Source: Apiotrichum sp. Y4204
Lineage: Eukaryota; Basidiomycota; Tremellomycetes; Trichosporonales; Trichosporonaceae
Reading direction: 5' to 3'
NCBI GenBank assembly: GCA_025531455.1
Contig: JAMYHL010000010.1
Span: 1 to 64,000 of the forward strand
DNA length: 64,000 bases
The notes under the pieces were generated by a model. It was given only the letters and a program-made list of their open reading frames with translations. It made no database searches and was not told the origin of the DNA. The position numbers were made by a program, and so were the translations under genes. Positions 46,229-57,775 of the stretch are shown here, piece by piece. The number at the start of each line of letters is the position of its first letter. Within the stretch, counting starts at the first letter, position 1.

Positions 46229-47053
46229 GGCTCGTGCGCCGCCCTACCTTTCTCATCTTCCACTCTACCTGTGATTTGTAGCAGTTCCTGCGCGTGGCGC
46301 CACACCCCATGTGGCGTCGCACCCCACCCCGGCCTCCCCACCCATGCTCATGGCTGTTGTGATCCATGACTGTTGTACTGCCTCTCGCTGCATGCATCCT
46401 TCTTGGTCCTTGACCTTTGCCTCATCATCTTTGAACATGTAGGCCAAGCATATGATACTCTGACCACACCTTACGTACGGTTACCGGGAAGGGCAACCTC
46501 CCAGATCTGGCGCAGGGCGACTCCACTCCAAAGAGACCCTGGGAAGGGGGTGCCGCCGCGCGGAGTGAGCTCCGACAGATCTGCCTCGATGGAACACAGT
46601 CTCCCCGAGTGGAGCTTAGAATGTCTCCGAGCCCAGTCCAGTGCCTTGAGTGTGCCTGTCGGCGCAGTGGACTGGCTCGCGTTTGGAGTTTGGAGTTTAG
46701 CGAGCGTTGCGGGATCTGGTCTGCGCCTCAGTAGTGGCACTTGTAGTAAATGAAATGCCAACAATGCATGTGTGCGTAATCGGGTGGTGTTGGATACTAG
46801 ACTACTAAAACTACTTTACAACAATGTGCGGCGCAGGCGCGCCGCGACTCGACAAGACCAGCAGGCGCCAGCTCTAGTGCTGCGCTCGTTTCGGTGTTTT
46901 TTGTAATTGACGACGACGATGACGGTTGTTTTTCCTTGTTTCTTGTTTCTTGACTTTGCTCGTGCAAATGGGAAAACGAAGAACGAAAACCACACATCTG
47001 GGGCCGGCCGGCGCTCGCTGCTTTGCTGGATCGTGATGGATAAGGATGGATAA
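46229..47053. other. Convergent intergenic region, lipase / IRE1
   Basis: The two 3' UTRs meet here. I see no recognisable ORF or repeat except short GC-rich patches near 46280-46345. Confidence 0.5.
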
Positions 47054-50000
47054 CTATGATTCCTGGAAATATCCGTCGAACATCGGCTCGTGTCGTAACC
47101 GGCTGTCCCGGACGACACCGTGGACGTGCAGGAAGAGCTGGGGGAACCGTGACGTAAAGTACGTGAGGAAGCCGGCTGGTAGGCTGCCAAAGTGGCGCTG
47201 CGCACTTGGCTCGAGGTCCTGGTAGTGGTGCTTCTTGTTGCGCATCGCACGCAGCAGGTCGCGCACCGTATGCCCCTTGTACTTGCGGTACTTGCCCAAA
47301 CTCGATGTAAACACCCGGTCCATCCGCGAGTACCAGTCCCGGCCGACGACCGCCTGGGCGTTGGTCTCGAGCATGACAAGGGTCGATTCCGGTGGATCGC
47401 TCTCCATGATCTCGAATCGGTCGCTTGCGTCGCACAGGAAAGCTAACCGCTTGGCCGGATTCCAGAAGAAGGGGTGGATCAGACAGTCGTGTGTGTCTGG
47501 CCGCTCTCCAGGCTCTAGAGATAGCAGCCGCCCTATGAGGTTCATCGCCTCGACACCCTCCTCGCCAAGAATCGTGAGCTGGTCCATGTTGACCGCATCT
47601 CCCTTGACAATGTTCGACTCGCGGTTGTACGTTTCGCCGAATGGATGCTCTCCGTTCATGAGCACCCAGAAGTAGAGGCAGCCCAGCGCAAACAGGTCGA
47701 CCGCCTTGGTGAGACGCGCTCGTGTCCCCACCTTCTTCCCCTCTCCATCAATCTCTGCCAAGTCGACCAGCGAGCCGGTAGAGGATGCCGTGCTTCCAGA
47801 AGAGCAGCATGACAACACGGGGTCAAAGCCCTCGTTGAGCTTCACTTGTCCACGGATGCACTCCGGCGCGCGCCAGCCAAGAGAACCAGCCAAGTTATTT
47901 GCTGTAGGGGCAAACGATGACTGGCCCTGTTCTAATCTCCGTGCGAGACCAAAGTCGGAAACCAGCATCCGAAGCGAGCCATCTTTTGCTTTGGATACTA
48001 GCACATTTCTGTGGCGTCAGTTGCTAGACACCGTTGCAACTCACTGAGGTTTGATGTCACGATGAATAATCTTCATCGCGTGAAGATGCTTCACACCGCC
48101 AGTGATCTGCTGCAGGGCCTTCTTCGGATTCAACGAGGGGCACAGATCCGGATAGCGATCTGGGCTCTCAATAAGATCCGCGAGTGACGCCTGGCAGAGG
48201 TCGAGGGCGATGTAGAGGAAGTTGTCGCGGCGCTCCTGGCAATAGTCTGATGTTAGCGCGGCGACTCCAATATCAACCTACATCGAATGACATTAGGATG
48301 ATCATCACTGGCTTGGAGAAGCTTGACCTCCTGGCTAGCCAGACGAACAAAGTCGGAAAGGAGACGCTTGACGGCAACTGGGCGGCCACCCCAGGTGCCC
48401 TTGAGAACCACAGTGCCGTGAGAGCCGAATCCAATGACAGTATCCGTGATAGCCAATCGCTCCTGCTCGTGACCAAGGTCCACAGACGACGCAGTGCGCG
48501 GCAAGGAGAGAATCTGCTTCTCGTTGGTGCCATTGCTGGTGCCGTTGCTACCGTTGCTGCCATTGCTGCGTTCGTCGGAGGGAGGAGGGCTGGAAGCATC
48601 GTTCCCTTCGTCATTGTTGCTTTCCGCGCCTTCGACCTCATCGGCGGGACCAACAGAGTTGCGCCTCTTTTTCCGTCCACGCACACGACGACGAGTCGAC
48701 TTCTTCTTCGGCGGTGTGTTAGGGTCGTTGCCATTCTCCGACAGGTCAGGCAAGGCCTCGAACCGCACGACCGGGGTGGTGATAGGCTTCTTCTCAGTCT
48801 TCTCCAGCTCGGGAGCAGGTGTGAGAAGGGACGCTGTGTCGGCAACCGAGGCAGCGGCCATCTTAGTGGCTTTGGAAAACGCCCAGCGGTACACGCCCAC
48901 AATGGCAATTATGAGGCCAACAAACTCGTAGAAGAACAGACGCCACCATGACCTGCGGTCGTCCTCGCGTTGACGCATCAGCTGGTCGAGCTGGGACTCG
49001 GTTGAGACCGGCGGTGCGATGCGGAGGCTCTCCTCCGAGGGAGGGTCGATGAGACGCTGTTGATGCGCGTGAACCTGGTCAAGTGTCGAGAGCTTCTCCG
49101 CCGGAGTCAGATGCTCATCAGATGAGACATCGTCGGCCAACACAAAGGTGCCATTGACCTTTCCTGGCATAGGAGGATGACCGGCAATCTTAATGATCGG
49201 GTAGGAGGCGGCCGACTGTGCGAACAGGAGGGGCCGCTTGACAGCCGAAGTCTCCTGGGCATCGTCCACCGTTTCCTCACTGCCATTGATCTCCGCCTCC
49301 GGTGGCAGTTCCGGCCCCACGCTGCCGATATAGGCCGTCGGCGGCGTTGCGGCATCCTCAAGTCGAGCTATGTGGTAAGGTGGGAGACTCGGGAAGAGTT
49401 TCGCCACATCCGGTGCCTGAGGCTGGGGAAGAATGACGGGGTTCGGCGAGGCAGGCGACAAAGGAAGCACGACATCGTAGACTGCGACACTGGGGTGGTG
49501 AGCGACGAATGCACATTCCAAACTTACCCAACAGAGGGAAGTTTCCCAATCCACTTCCTGCCCACGCGCTCCTGTACACCGAGCGCTTCGCCGTTGAATC
49601 CCAGCTCAACGCGGATCCGCTTCCCATCACCCCAATTCTGCGCGCCGATGCGAGCCCAGTATGAGGCAAGGGCGCGATCGTAGCTGTTGGGAGTATAGGT
49701 CGAGTAGGTGATCTCCTGAACACTCATGCTCTTGTTCGACGCGGTAGGTGTCGAATCGTTGGGTGGCGTGGTTATGGTCAGGGTGTAGTCCGTACGACCG
49801 ACGTAGAGAATCGAGTCCATCGGCCGCCCTTCGAGATCGTCAAGAGGATCCGACTCGCACATGGCGGCATCGGCCAGGGCACCGCGTTGCTGAGGGTTGC
49901 GCGAGGAAAAGCAGTCGATCGGCTTACCTGTGCGCAGATCCAGTGTAAGCAACGAGGTGCCCTTGGAACCGGTGACCATGCGACCCGGAGAGTTGGGTCC

Positions 50001-50614
50001 AGATGGGAAGCGGAACGGCGAGTTGTTGATGCTATTGTGTCAGCAGCAGGAATAGATGGCACGAGCTCGCGACGATGCGTTCAAGAGGTTGTGCGCATGA
50101 CCAAGTCTGCTACGGCCTCATTTCGAACTTACATGTGTTGCACCGAGTACGGCAGCTGGCGGACCTTGGGGTTGCCCGGGTTCTCCGCGTCCTCCTCAAA
50201 GACGTAGAGGCTGCCCGAGAGCGGCTCAACAACGTACTCTACGTCCTCGTGCTTACCATACACCTTTCCTCCCACCAACGGCTCTACGCCATCGCGCAGC
50301 GACCATTTAATCTCGCCCGACTCGCGGTCGATGGCATGGAGTGCGCCATCGATGGTCGAGACGAGGACAAATGGGAGGATGTCAACCTCAAACTCCTGCG
50401 CGGGCTCTGGCGAGTAGACTGGCGCGGCTGTTGGTACCGAGACGCGCGGGCGGCCAAGAAGCGCTTTGCTGGGGAAGCCAACGCCGAGGAAGGGGGCCGG
50501 AGCGGGGTCAGGCTCCGGCCGCGCCGCGACAGTGCCGACGGTGCTGACGGCGGCGAAGAGGGTGGAGAGGAGGATGGGCGCTAGGATGAAGAGCAAGAGA
50601 TACCGAAGGAGCAT
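47054..50614 (-). CDS. IRE1: IRE1, ER stress sensor kinase / endoribonuclease
   Basis: A multi-exon gene (at least five introns) of about 1100 residues. The start at 50614 gives the signal sequence MLLRYLLLFILAPILLSTL. The luminal half has the beta-propeller motifs of IRE1: FVLVSTIDGALHAIDRESGE and IKWSLRDG, then LLTLDLRTGK and ILYVGRTDYTLTI. A single transmembrane helix follows SWWRLFFYEFVGLIIAIVGVY. The cytosolic kinase shows IGFGSHGTVVLKG, AVKRLL, HRDIKPQNVLVS and SDFGLARRLE, then a GWRAPE motif and a Ser/Gly-rich insert before DLFALGCLYFWVL. The C-terminal KEN ribonuclease domain includes LAFLCDASDRFEIME and YKGHTVRDLLRAMRNKKHHY, ending with FPQLFLHVH. IRE1 senses unfolded protein in the ER and splices the HAC1/HXL1-type mRNA without the spliceosome. 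All catalytic motifs are present. The target mRNA is not in this window. Confidence 0.97.
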
Positions 50615-51337
50615 GGCGTGGTGTGATAGGATTGAAATAAGCAGTGGTCGATCAAGGCGACACTGGACGACACTGAGCGGAAAGGAGGGGGATTAACGAT
50701 GTCTGGTGAACGAGCTCCAAGCGGGCATCGCTCCCGACACTGAAAAGGATGGCGACCAGGTGAAGGAAGCGTTGTTCGCAGGGATCGCGCGAGCGGTATC
50801 CAGGCGGCGAGGTGTGGGTGGGGCGAGAGAAGGGTGTTGTCGATGAAGATGTGCGAACGCTTTCTGTCGTTTGACGCTTTTGCTTTTGGATCTCAACGGC
50901 GTTCGAGCGCGAGTTGTGGGAAGAAATGGGAAGGAGAGAAACAAAGGCCGAGAAACAGAAATGAGGGAAGTGAAAAGAGTAAAGGAGAGAGAGAGGAACG
51001 GGGAGAGTTGATGGCGACAGAAAAAAAAGAGTCCGGTTGGGAGGAAGAAGCTGGGAAAATGGCGAGAAGCGGCAAGAGGAGACACAAGGGGAAAAGGTAA
51101 AAGGTAGATGGTGTGGGTGGGTGGATTTCTGGTTACTGAGAGAAAGATGAATCAAGTGAAATGTCGGTAATGGTGTGGTTGCGGGGGGGAGGCCAGTGTC
51201 TGTGAGCACAATGTGTATGCACGCGCAGAGCGAGAGGAGCAAGGCGAGAGGGATGTGTGTGTGTGTGGTATGCAATAGATTGGGTGTGATCGTAGTGAAA
51301 CAACCAAGATAGACTATACAGGACTCTGACTCGCTGA

Positions 51338-51369
<32 letters not shown>
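51338..51369. repeat. CT dinucleotide microsatellite
   Basis: About 32 nt of (CT)n on +, interrupted once by TTT, in non-coding DNA. Confidence 0.85.
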
Positions 51370-52638
51370 GACTGATGCACTTTGCGACTTCGCTGACTAC
51401 TGTGCGCGAGGCGAGGCGAGGCGACCATGCATGCATACAGAGAGACAAGACTCCCAAGTGCAGTGTACGTACAATTTACCCTGATGTATGCATGCACTCG
51501 TTCGCGGGAGCACCTGTAACAGCAACAATAGGAGGTGTAGGCTCCCTCTCCTCTGCGTACCCTGCCTTGCAGAGGAAGGGAGCGCTCCTGTGCATAGAGT
51601 TCAAAGTTCAGCGCCGTGCACAGCGCGCAGAGTGGGGCAGAGCGGGCACAGCGCGCACAGCGCACAGCGCACGGCGCACAGAGCCCATAGCCATCAGGCC
51701 CAGGCTTACTATAGGCTTCCTCCCTCCAGGCTCTGCCCCCTCGCTCTCTTCGCCGCCGCCTGTGAGCCAGGGACGGGTGCGGAATTAGGCAGTGCCGGAC
51801 CGTTTGACGGATCTACAGGTTGGGAACAGCGCGCGTGGGCCAAGGGCAAAGGGGGAAGACCGCGGAGGCCCCGAAGCGCCTGATCGCCAGATGGCCCAGA
51901 TTCCCAGGCCATGCAGGCCACAACCGATGCCTCAGCTACCTCAGCTGCACTGCTCGTTACGGGAATCCCGGGCTTGCGTGTGTGCTTTGCGTGCTATTCT
52001 ACAACTTTCTGGCACAAAGCATACATGATTAGATTGCACTTCCTCAACAGAGTGGTTGTTCTTGCACCTCGGCGTGTTCTACATGCTGCAGACGCGTATC
52101 ATGTATATCATGTCCGGCATAAAGAAATTTGCACACAGGACTTGTTTAGTTGCACACGGCCAATGAGCTCTAGGGAGGACGGAGAGTCTGCACGGAGGGA
52201 GGGACTGCGAAAGGCACCACACAAAAAGCGTCCAATGCCATCATGCAACACATTGCTTGCACTTTGCTGCCTCTAGCTCGGTCGGCTCTGATGTCGTCTG
52301 ACCATGGTGTTCCGAAAACAGCACTCAAGGTTCAAGAAACCCAAAGCCTCGCGAACCAACTGATAAAACTGATGAGTAAGGGGTGAACTGTTGAGATCCT
52401 TTAGCGCTTTTGCCACCCAAACGCAACACCACGCCACCAGCACCCGACACAGCGCCTGCCCGTCCGTTTCCCTTGATTCTGCCCTAATTACCCATCAGAC
52501 AGTCAATAGGACTGTTCCCCGGGTATTGCATTTATTTGTTCGTACACTAGGTAGTTGAATAGGAAGAGGCTAATAGAGAGGCCGGCCTATGGGCTGCGCC
52601 CGTGCCTGGCATGGCGCACACCTCCTCATTTATGGAAA

Positions 52639-52650
52639 TTACACGTGTAA
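52639..52650. promoter_or_regulatory. 12-bp E-box palindrome upstream of PUF6
   Basis: TTACACGTGTAA, a perfect palindrome with a CACGTG core, about 180 nt before the PUF6 ATG. Such cores bind bHLH factors (Cbf1- or Pho4-like). That binding is inferred. Confidence 0.5.
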
Positions 52651-52662
52651 GCTTCACGGGCG

Positions 52663-52674
52663 TATCACGTGATA
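52663..52674. promoter_or_regulatory. Second 12-bp E-box palindrome upstream of PUF6
   Basis: TATCACGTGATA, a perfect palindrome containing TCACGTGA, the Cbf1-type core. Its centre is 24 bp from that of the preceding palindrome, putting both on a similar face of the helix. Confidence 0.5.
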
Positions 52675-52829
52675 ACATTTGCCACTCAGCCGGAGATGCC
52701 CTGTATCTCCGCCAAAGATTTCGCACACCCCGACAAAGTTGACAGCTCTGGCGCACGACCGGGCAGGTGGTGCTCAAGCACATCGCGCTGCATCTAGCAC
52801 ATCCACACCTTCACCTCATCATCACCAAA

Positions 52830-55141
52830 ATGTCCTCAAAAACTCGGGGCACAAAGCGTTCGGCCGAGGACGCGTCGTCGGGCCCCAAGGCCAAGTTCTC
52901 CAAGCCCTCGGGCGCGAAGGGCGGGTTCAACAAGGGCGGCCAGAAGGGCGGCTTCAAGGGCGGACCGAAGGGCAAGTTCACCAAGGGCGGCAACGGCGGT
53001 GGCTTCAAGAGCGGTGGCGGCGGCTTCAACAAGAGCGGAGGCGGCTTTAACAAGGGCGGCGGAGGATTCAACAAGGGCGGAAACGGCGGCTTCAAGGGCA
53101 AGGGCAAGGCTGCGCCTGCACAGAAGGAGCGGGAGGAGGCGCCGGCGAAGCGGAAGCGGCCTGTGACGCAGGGCGGCGGAGAGGAGGACGCGATGTCTGT
53201 CGACGACGAAGAGTTTGGCGGCGACGAGTTTGACCTTGAGGGCGATGCGGAGATGGAGGAGGGTGCTGAGGGAGCCGAGGGAGAGGACGGCGCACCGGAG
53301 AAGCGCGGCAAGATGACCAAGGCGGAGCGCGAGGCGCTGCATGCCCAGCAGCCGCACCGGCGGACGCTGCTGCCGTCTCACGGCCTGCTGACTGACACTC
53401 TCCTCCCGCTGTGGGAGAAGGCGCGTCAGACGGAGATGCCGAAGGAGGAGCGCAAGCAGGCGATCTCGGAGCTGTACGAGGCCGTCAAGGGCCGCGTGCT
53501 CGAGATTTCCCGTGGGCACAAGGGTGGACGTGTTTTGCAGACGGTGAGTCGGAGCGTTCAATCGGGTTCTAATTACAGATTGTCAAGTACGGTGGCAAGG
53601 AGGAGCGCACGGGAGTGGCAATGGAGCTCGAGCCGCAGTGGCGCGCGATGATGGAGTCCAAGTACTCCAAGTTCCTGATGGGCAAGCTCATCCGGTACTG
53701 CCCCTCGATCCGCCCTCTCCTGATCCCGCATATTTCGAAGCACCTCCCGGCGCTCATTTTCCACGCGCACGCGATCGACCCCATCTCGGACTTTTACGAC
53801 CTGTGGGCGAACGGCGCCGAGCGCCGCATGCTCGTCCGCGGCTTCTACCCGCGCGAAGTCGCGCTCTTCGACGGCGGCAAGGAGTCGGGCGACGTCGTCG
53901 GCCTCGAGGGCGCGCTTGAGGCCACCAGCGAGGCCGGCCGTGCGCGTGTCCTCGAGGGTGTGGAGAAGACGGTGTTGGATATGTGAGTTGGCAAAGTTTG
54001 AAGCGGAACTCGCTGACGGCAGCTTCAATGCTACCCAGAAGACGGCGCTTGCGCAGTCCATCTTCCACCGCCTCGTCAACGAGTACCTCACTTGCCTCTA
54101 CCGCTTCCTGACCCCGGAGGAGGCTGACACCAAGATGCACGAGCTTCTCGCTGCGTGAGTTGCACGATTCTCCTAGGTCAACTTACTAATACCAGTTCGC
54201 TCGAGTCGCTGCCGGAGATTGTGCACACAAAGGACGGCTCGGCGGTCGTCCGCGAGCTGATTGTCCGCGGCTCTGCCAAGGACAGGAAGCAGATTCTGCA
54301 GCAGCTCAAGAAGCACATTGAGGCAATGGCCAAGGACGCCGACGCGCAGCTTGTGCTCTTCACCGCCTTCGACTGCGTTGAGTGGGTTACCAGCCGCAAC
54401 TTCTTTACTGACAGCAGCGACACCAAGCTCATGGGCAAGGCGTTCGTCTCGGACATTGTCGCGCTCGCGCCCTCTCTTCTCGAGGACAAGAACGGCCGCC
54501 GCGCGGTCCTCTACCTCCTCACGCCGACGGCTTCGAAGCACTACATGCCGAGCACGCTCGGTTCCCTCGCCGCGTCCGCCGCGCAGGCCAAGGCGCTCGG
54601 CACCTCCAAGAAGGAGACCGAGACTCGCCGTAAGGAGCTTGTCAGCTACGCGTCCGAGGGCCTGCTGTCCCTCGTCGCGGAGAAGGGCGCCGAGCTGGTC
54701 GCTGACCCCGGCTCGGGCCTCGTTGTCACGGAGATCATGCTGCACACGAGCGGCGACAAGTCCGCGGCCATTGACGCGCTCACCGCCCCGCTCGCCGCCC
54801 CCTTCTCGGGAGACGGCACGCACGTCCTGGAGCTCCCCCACGCGACAAGGACGTACAAGACGCTCCTCTCGGGCGGGCACTACAACACGGCCACGAAGGC
54901 TATTGAGGTGGCGGACCCCGAGCTCGGCGCGGCATTTGCCTCGGCGTTCTGGAAGGCGATCAGCAGCGACGACGCGGGCGGCAAGGCCAACGCCATCGCT
55001 GTCGCGGCCGCCGCGCCGTTTGTCGCTGTCGAGCTCCTCGCGGCCTTCCCCGAGGCGGCGGAGACGCTCCGCGATGGAAAGGAGGAGATTGGCGCGAGCG
55101 AGATGAAGGGCGCAAACGTCCTGCTTGAGAAGCTTGCGTAA
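52830..55141 (+). CDS. PUF6: Puf6/PUM3-type pumilio-repeat protein with CPL domain
   Basis: Four exons: 52830-53543, 53579-53982, 54023-54154 and 54196-55141, with introns of 35, 40 and 41 nt, give 731 residues. The start is MSSKTRGTKRSAED. Residues 30-90 contain about eight GGF-x-K/S-GG units (GGFNKGG, GGFKGG), then a Lys/Arg stretch and an acidic patch, typical of nucleolar proteins. The pumilio part starts with TLLPSHGLLTDTLLPLWEKA and continues through ISRGHKGGRVLQT and IVKYGGKEERTG. It includes MESKYSKFLMGKLIRYCP and, later, IVHTKDGSAVVRELIVRGSA. The C-terminal CPL domain extends through GLLSLVAEKGAELVADPGSG. Puf6 and its animal relative PUM3 act in 60S ribosome biogenesis in the nucleolus, and yeast Puf6 also represses ASH1 mRNA translation. 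The role here is inferred from family. Confidence 0.93.
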
Positions 55142-57391
55142 GGCGAGGGCTTCATAGATGGGGAGTGTACATCATGCATCTGGATCCGACTTGTGACGAG
55201 ACGGCGTCGGGTACTGAACCCTTGGAAGGATTAGTGCTGACCAACTGACGAGGAACACCAAGATAATGTACCGGGCCACAGCGTAACACGCGACGCAGGG
55301 ACTTGGCTGCGTAGCATGCGTAGCCGTGCCGCGCGTCGAGTTGCCAAATTGTTGCTCTAAACGAGATCATCGCCGAAGATTTGCCACAAAAAGTGCAGGA
55401 ATCGCATTCAAAGCCAGCCGTCTTCCCAGCGGCGCAACGGACGGACAAGTTCAAGCAGCCAGACAGACATGTCAAGGTGACCGGTACGCGTATGAAAGCT
55501 GCCCTTTCTCTCCTCTTTCCTGCATACCATCATCAGCCAACCCTACATTCACTCTCTGCCCGTCCTCCTCTGCTCGGTGATCCCCTGCTTGAGCCGGTCT
55601 AGATCTGGGGGGACGGTCCGTATCGCAACGAGGGTATACCGTCATCGATGGCGGACTTGATGTGAGATGAATCGGGGAACACAGAATCCGAAAAGACAGA
55701 AATGTCGGCGAACTACCCAAGGCTTGAAGAGTTAACGTCTTGAGCAAATGCAGCTGACAACTGGATAGCCCGCTCGACCTCTGCGGTGGGCAGGGAGATC
55801 CGACCCAGAGTTATCGCTAGGCAGAGATGGAGCGCTCAAGCTCAAGAAGCTGCTTTCGAGCAAAACGAAGTTGGGAATGGAGCCGGAGGAGGTCGCGAGA
55901 CACCACCTTGCTGGTATTGATCCGGCTGACGAATGTGCGAAATATGTCTGGCAGCGAGTGGATTCCAGAATTCCAGCGACTAGATATCTAGGTATCCCCA
56001 GCTGACCGGCCTAGTGTGGCGCCATGTCCGTGTCCACGGGTGCGGAGCAGTCAGTCGAGTGAAATTCCCCGCCGCCGCACGATGGCCCAGCATCGTCGCC
56101 GTCTCAGCGCTCCGGAGTACGTGACCCGTCATCCTACCGGCGCCACTCGCTCCACCTGACCTACATATTTGCTCCGACCGGCTGCTCCGACCACAGCACG
56201 GGACACAAAAATTGAGTGTCTCGGCCTCTTCCTATATCTCGAAATGGCCCGCACGTGCTCGACGTCAACATTCATCAAGCTCATCAAGATCATCCCGAGA
56301 TTAGCTAAAGAGCTCCATCTCGAATACTCGGCTCCACTCCAAGACACCGGCGTACCGATCCAAGCGACCGATGGGCGCTGCGCCAGCCAGCCTGGCCAGC
56401 GCTGGCGCGAGGCTAGAGATGGGAGCGGATCTACATACCGCCCTTTGAAGTTGACCTTTGGTGGAGAGGATCTGGAATGGCAGGACACCGAGAATAGAAC
56501 GCACGGGCGCTCGGAGGAGAAATCGTTGGCTCTGGGAGGTGGATCCCGGTGGGCGGGGGGAATGGCGTCCATCGCGGCGTCTGTCGCACTACAGTCGGCG
56601 AACGATCGGCGTCCAAGTTACCAGGTCCCCGGGCTCGAAGCCACAGCCATTGCTATCGCGCGGCCGCGACCGGTTTTTACCGGGGCGTGAGGCATCGCGA
56701 CTGAGGCACATCGGCACATAGAACAGGGCGATCGACGCGCGACGTTGCTCCGCCCCCCGTGCGGCATCTCGGCAGCTAGCTAGGTTCTCCAGGTGCCATA
56801 GATCTCAGGTGCGAGGTGACGTCGCTCGTCCGAGCACGTTGCAGTTCGCAGGTGGGTCGGTGCGGTGGGCTTGTGAGTGGTCTGTGACTTGCGATCTTGG
56901 CCTCTGGGAGCTGTCGCATCGTTATATCGGAGTGCACATCACATTCACTTCTCCCATCCTACTTTCCGGGGAATTTGGGGCGCGTGGCAGTCTTTCTTGG
57001 CGTCGCTATACTTAGCCTGCGGTGAGCATCAACAAGACACGTTTGTTACGGTTGTCAGCGATAAGGCGTCGGGCCGCGGAGATGGGAGGCCTCTGAGAGA
57101 ACCAGGCGTCAATCGTGTCCAGGAATAGCACAGGAATAGTGGCGAGGGAGGCAGGGACGTTTCTGCCTCGCGATGGGTCAGCAGGAGATGCACTGAATGC
57201 TGGGAAGCTGGGAATGCGCTGCGAGATGAGATGGGAGATGAAGGGTAAGCAAGCAGTGACTAGGAGGGATGTATGTAGGTTAATTATCTCAGGCACGTAC
57301 AGACGCCACACGCGCGCACGCGCCCACGCGAATCTGGACCCCCGCACCTGAAATTCCCAAAAGTGGCATATCACGCATATCGCGATTATCG

Positions 57392-57460
57392 CACGTTTGT
57401 GGCACTCTGCCCACACATACCGCACGTACCACCCTCCACAGTGCAGGATGCTGAAACGTG
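57392..57460 (+). promoter_or_regulatory. Pair of CACGTTT motifs upstream of PHO84
   Basis: CACGTTT at 57392-57398 and its reverse complement AAACGTG at 57454-57460 lie about 320-385 nt before the PHO84 ATG. CACGTT is the medium-affinity Pho4 site in budding yeast. Functional use here is inference. Confidence 0.35.
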
Positions 57461-57719
57461 CGAAAGGTGACTGTCTGTCGTGTGGACGACCTTCGGCGTC
57501 GAAGAGTACTACGGGGATCAGAAATAGATTCACAAGCGGAGATCGGGGCTCGGTGTCCAGAGATAGAACGCGCATTCCCGCATTCCCGACCCACCGGATG
57601 TGGATGTGCGCCCGCGAGCGGTGCTAATCGTGAAGATGGTAGAATGGAGCGCTATGGAGCGAAATGGACCTCGAGGACGGCCTCGGGCCGCAGCTGGCTT
57701 CAGCGCAGCGCACTGGAAA

Positions 57720-57725
57720 TATAAG
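57720..57725 (+). promoter_or_regulatory. Probable TATA box of PHO84
   Basis: GGAAATATAAGACGG contains TATAAG about 55 nt before the ATG at 57776, a good position for a core promoter with a short leader. Confidence 0.45.
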
Positions 57726-57775
57726 ACGGAAGAAGTACTATACTGTACCTCGCTCCCCAACTGACTCCTCCCAAC

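Larger units (their letters stand above)
50615..52829. other. Divergent intergenic region, IRE1 / PUF6
   Basis: The IRE1 leader region (about 50640-51100) is purine-rich on +, hence pyrimidine-rich on the coding strand. A CT microsatellite (51338-51369) and a GCGCACA-type repeat (about 51640-51692) follow, and two E-box palindromes lie near 52639-52674. The open frame 50652-51665 (minus) is low-complexity leader and not a gene. Confidence 0.5.
55142..57775. other. Intergenic region between PUF6 and PHO84
   Basis: This 2.6 kb includes the PUF6 3' UTR and the PHO84 promoter. The open frames at 56129-56690 and 57012-57575 lack similarity and overlap each other on opposite strands. Two CACGTTT words and a TATAAG element lie in the last 400 nt. 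No gene is called. Confidence 0.5.

Noticed and set aside
50652..51665. 337-residue open frame on - upstream of IRE1
   Set aside because: It is almost entirely pyrimidine-rich leader sequence including the CT microsatellite (Ser/Leu/Phe/Pro only), and has no conserved segment.
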